From assembly GCA_012295275.1 (NCBI GenBank), contig CM022665.1:30930957-30994956 (forward strand): a stretch of 64,000 nucleotides of DNA, written 5' to 3'. The stretch comes from Chrysomallon squamiferum (taxonomy: Eukaryota; Mollusca; Gastropoda; Neomphalida; Peltospiridae). The notes under the pieces were generated by a model. The model did no database searches. It saw only the letters and a list, made by a program, of their open reading frames with translations, and was not told where the DNA came from. The translations under genes and the position numbers were made by a program. Of this stretch, positions 59,936 through 64,000 are shown in pieces (the stretch's first letter is position 1; each line of letters starts with the position of its first letter).

Positions 59936-60445
59936 GTTTCGATTAAAAGGAAGACATCTTTTATTATGTTCTTGTGTTAGTAATATTTTTGTATTCTTCT
60001 CATTGTACAGACAAATAAACGAAGTCGTATGAAAATCGATTATTATATATCCTCTCTCCTTGCGTTAAAATAGCTCAATGGTAAATGTAAACTTTGGCAT
60101 AGATTCGTGTTTTTGTTTCGCCGCGATCTCGCTATGCAAACAAATTACCATACATTTAAAAGCATCTTACATCTCTTTATCAAACATTTTTATTACAAAC
60201 ACGACTGCAGTTTATATTTAAAGAAAGAAAATTATCACTTAGCCGATAACTGACACAAGTTATCTTTATATTTACTAACCATTTATTTGGCTTGCATGTA
60301 TATCAATAATAGTTAATGAACTAATGCATCAGACGTATATAACTGCCGTTAAACGATTCTTGAATATATAACTCTGAAGATTTATGTAAACTTCAGTAGT
60401 TGCTTAAGAATATTTAATCTGTGATTGAACAGATCTCTCTGTTGT

Positions 60446-60630
60446 GTGTTTATGTGTGTGTGTGTGTGTGTTTGTATCTGTGTTTGTATCTGTGTATGTA
60501 CGTATGTATCTATGTACGTACGTATGTATCTATGTGTGTATGTATATGTATGTATTTATGTATTATGTATTTATGTATTTATATGTGTATGTATGTTTAT
60601 GTCTCTGTGTGTGTATTTGTCTGTTTGTAT
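60446..60630. repeat. (TG)n/(TATG)n degenerate array
   Basis: TG run then TATG, TACG and TATT tetranucleotides; the Cys/Val/Tyr-rich ORFs in three frames are artefacts. Confidence 0.9.
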
Positions 60631-60979
60631 GTACTTTGGGGTATTTAAATGTTTTATGTGTATATTATTTAGTTGTGGAATTATTTTATGTAAAAGAAGA
60701 TAGGTAACTAAGTGTAAATATCTGCACTGAAAATTATTCATCTGATGTTCAAACAACAGACTTCTTATCAGCAAGAATCTATTTTAATCAAAGAAATGAA
60801 TTCAAAGAAAAAATGACAAAAAGATTTCCATTAATAAAAACTTGGTTAATACGTAGACTAAGCCACTGGTGTAATCTTACAAGACTGTGAAAACTCAAAT
60901 TCATTTCCACACACGAATCATATTTCACTGATCAACACGCGTAAAATATTCCAAAAGTAATCTGGTTATTAACTCGACA

Positions 60980-61720
60980 AATTCTTTCGAAATGGACTGG
61001 CGATGTCTTCACAAAGCAAACAAACTTACTAGCATTCGGCCTTTCTAAAGAAGAGTTGCGGCATCCTCTGGAGACCATGTTTTTCTGGTATGTTTAATGA
61101 TGAGAATGTTTCCCGAAGAGCATCAGGTTCGTTGATCGCGCAGACGTAAGAAAGCCCGTTTTCCCTGGGGACCGAGATATCATAATCCATGCATATATCT
61201 TAATATGCTGGACAAAACGAAGCCTTGATGTTTGGAATCAAATAAACGTAAGAAGAGCGTTGTGGTGTTTTGCCACCTCGAGCCGCGCTGCTAATCGAAG
61301 CGAGATGGAAGGCGTCTTCAATAATAAAAGGAGTCGCTGCCTCGTGGGACGTCTGCAAGCACGAACAGTTCGTGTCTTATGGATAATCATGGAAATATGA
61401 AAGAAATGTCTCCTGGAAATCAGAAGATGGTCTCTAGAGGCCTGGGAGCCACTTACGGTAATTTGATACTCATTTAACACACACAAGCTTATTTGGCGTA
61501 ATGGCAATTTTCATATGCGATCCATTCTTAACGGCAGCATAAGATTAGTGGTTTTCTTAAGTGACGAGGCGGAATGGCTTTCCCTGGAGACGCCAGGATA
61601 CTTTTGTTGCAGACCTAACGGAAACACGATAACAGAGCCGTGACTTGTTTGCAAGACAAGACATGCATCCCGTCTGTCACATAATATGCAATGAATTCAA
61701 TAACCGAAACTGTTACTCCG
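60980..61720. promoter_or_regulatory. unique-sequence island with an EBF/COE-type site
   Basis: TCCCTGGGGA (61162-61171) matches the palindromic EBF/COE site, and the related TCCCTGGAGA occurs at 61581-61590. Composition is balanced and CpGs are present. A minus ORF of 89 codons (61238-61507) is without similarity that I recognise. Confidence 0.35.
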
Positions 61721-62951
61721 TTACACACAGGTCGAGCTTTTTTTCGTGATCTTTTTTCCTTACAATTGTTCTGAACTATGAAGGTCCTTTCACCAACACA
61801 CGTCAGATGAACCAGTTGCGTGTCTAACTTACAGCTTTCAGTCTGTGTTCTAACTTCGCCTTTATTAACTATTGTACTAATCTCACATATCTCTCATTGT
61901 TGCTGCTGCACCAGTTGCACCAGTTGCAGCCATGGATTCCTTTTTTCTCATATTTTTAATTATTAACGGTGATATTATTATTAACTCGTCTATTAAGTTT
62001 ATATCTCTTGTCGTGTTACTGTTGATATGCACTGAACTACTTGCCTGTTTGGAGCACAATGCATAATTTATAAATAATTAGTGAATAAGTCAAATGTCTT
62101 GTATTCCTAATTCATAATGACATCATAAGATTAACAGTGTCTCTTCACTACTGAAACATAGTTTCTTTTTTTTAATTATCATTATTATATACATATATAT
62201 ATTTAATTTTTTATTGTAATCTTTCCACAGCTCTCACTGCTGTATTAGTATGACTATATTTTGTAACATACCGCGCTCTGTCAGCTGTAAACGTCTTATA
62301 TCCAGCACGATCTACTGTACTGGTTGTATCTCTCTTGTGTTATTACTTGTTTTCGTACAACATATTTGAATTTTGTATTATAACCATATTTCTTGTGTTT
62401 ATGAGATCTAAAATAAGTATTTATTAATTTTTTCTGCTACTGAACCGCCCGTCGATATTTATCTTAATTTCATATTGTTACTTGTTGTAGCAACCAGCGT
62501 ATTTGTTTCATTTTAATTAATAATTCACAAGTGTTGATATCCTGGTCATTTATTATTACATTCCATATCGAAGTTAACCACAATCTTTATTATTTTCGTA
62601 TTTCAAAATTTAGTTTTTTTCGATGTCGTTGCTGTTGTTGTTGTTTCTTGAATGAATTTATATCTAGATTTAGATTAAATTTACCTTACAAATTACGAAA
62701 AAGAATACTTCAAGTTTTTATTTGCTAATTCTTTCATGCATCTTTACATTATATTTCTGGCTTCATTCTCTTTTTGAAAGTTTGAAAAAAACCAGCATTT
62801 TCATATCTTATCTATTCAACGTTCAACAATGCGTAACCAAGAACTGAATTACAATACCGCGCTTCAGTTTAAAATTCATCATAAGATTATGTGCTAATGA
62901 TGTAGGCCTTTGACATGTGGGTTGGAACAGAGGTCTGTTTGTGGCATACTA

Positions 62952-62966
62952 CCAACAGGGGGCGCT
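62952..62966 (+). promoter_or_regulatory. CTCF-type binding site
   Basis: CCAACAGGGGGCGCT differs at one position from the core CCACCAGGGGGCGCT of the vertebrate/insect CTCF motif. It sits in a balanced block (62,900-63,080) with a YY1-like CCATCTTG about 80 bp downstream. Confidence 0.5.
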
Positions 62967-63199
62967 TCTGAATAACACCTGGGACTATAATTACTAGCTG
63001 TGAGATGAATGGCGAGAAGCCGGCTGCAGCCGATAAAGACTCCCATCTTGGAAGTGTTAGACAAGAAAACGATGGTTTGTGTCAGGCCGGCAGATTCGAA
63101 TACCTCAACTTGTTAATTCTGATATGAAATGTGGTCACTAGTACTTTATAGCTTAGCTTTCTGATATACCTGTATGATTTGATAGTTAGGAAAAAAATA

Positions 63200-63425
63200 T
63201 TAGTGAATTAGTATGAATGAACGAAAGAATGGATCAACGACACGATGAATAAAAGAAGGAAGGAAGGATCGTAAGGAAAGAATAAACTAATAAATGAACT
63301 AATCAGCCAGTGAATGAATGAAAGAATCAAAGAACTAATTAAAAAATGAATGGATGGATGAATGAATTAACCAAGCAACAACCCAACCAACTAACCTACT
63401 AACTAGCAAATAATAAATAATCAAC
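63200..63425. repeat. decayed tetranucleotide (GAAT-like) array
   Basis: GAAT, GAAA, GAAG, GGAT and CAAC words in 4-bp phase for over 200 bp. Confidence 0.7.
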
Positions 63426-63554
63426 AAGACCTAAAATATTTTTCTAGGAACGATCATTTGATTTCAGACATATTATTGGGTTGGAAAAAAATTCATGGCG
63501 GTTTTTATTAGGTTTTTTAAATAGGTGATGTTTGAGTAGGTTTTTTCGTAAAAT

Positions 63555-63620
63555 ATATATATATATATACACATACTCACAGACACACAAACACACACGC
63601 ACGCACACGCACACACACAT
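63555..63620. repeat. (TA)n-(CA)n microsatellite
   Basis: Short TA array followed by imperfect CA units. Confidence 0.9.
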
Positions 63621-64000
63621 ATATTCTGAAAAGAGACAAAATGACACATTTGTTGACTAAATCTGTGTACGAATATCTAAATATTGTCTTTGAATTTCAC
63701 TTAAAAACGCGATGAACTTTTTTACAACCAATATTATTTGTATATAAGGAAATACAGAATGAATGTTATTTATTTTCCGTCCATTGTCATTTCAAATACA
63801 TATATATAAACTAATAAGTAATTATATTCTGATCAAAATTACTAAGAAATATAAAGGTTTTAATAACTTAACGATTATTCGTGTTAGCATTTATTTGTAT
63901 AGTTTGCATGGAGAACCTTAAAATTAGTAATTCGAATCAATTTTTCATTATGAAAAAATAGTTACATCGTCATAAATAATTAATTTCAGAAAAATAAAAT

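Noticed and set aside
61238-61507. 89-codon minus-strand ORF
   Set aside because: No similarity recognised and no splice or poly(A) context.

Overview
The window looks like the nuclear genome of a lophotrochozoan animal, most likely a cephalopod mollusc such as an octopus. The DNA is AT-rich, the two genes are split by long introns, and dense microsatellites ((AAT)n, (ACT)n, (CT/GA)n, (CA/TG)n, poly-A/T) lie between islands of ordinary sequence. The species is an inference; the two genes below are read directly.

Left part (1-~12,700, minus strand): most of a prospero/PROX homeobox gene. A 1.7-kb exon (7151-8829) carries the N-terminal regulatory part. After a 6-kb intron, a 155-nt exon (997-1151) opens the homeo-Prospero domain. 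The gene leaves the window at the left edge through a donor at 996. The 6-kb intron has the exact ends of a minor-spliceosome (U12, AT-AC) intron, as in the Drosophila prospero twintron. A 77-nt exon at 12624-12700 is probably the next exon upstream. A strong minus-strand donor at 20696 may mark a first exon.

Centre (20,884-~32,230, plus strand): a complete 13-exon gene for DLST, the dihydrolipoyl succinyltransferase (E2) of the mitochondrial 2-oxoglutarate dehydrogenase complex. The exons join to 1401 nt (466 residues plus stop) with every phase matching. Intron 1 needs a GC donor. prospero and DLST lie head to head, perhaps sharing a promoter near 20.7-20.9 kb. Two introns hold degraded tRNA-like (SINE-type) sequence. 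Four AATAAA signals follow the stop codon.

Right part (32.2-64 kb): about 32 kb with no convincing coding exon. It holds long (CT)n arrays, a decayed ~80-bp tandem array (37.2-37.8 kb), a 27-bp minisatellite (57.0-57.4 kb), and islands of balanced-composition sequence (35.0-35.5, 45.9-46.5, 47.2-48.6, 49.2-49.45, 51.2-51.35, 58.65-59.3, 61.0-61.7, 62.9-63.1 kb). These islands are candidate cis-regulatory elements. They include a close CTCF-type match, a RUNX-type cluster, an EBF/COE-type site, and a paired element present twice 946 bp apart. No viral, CRISPR, rRNA or intact tRNA gene was seen.
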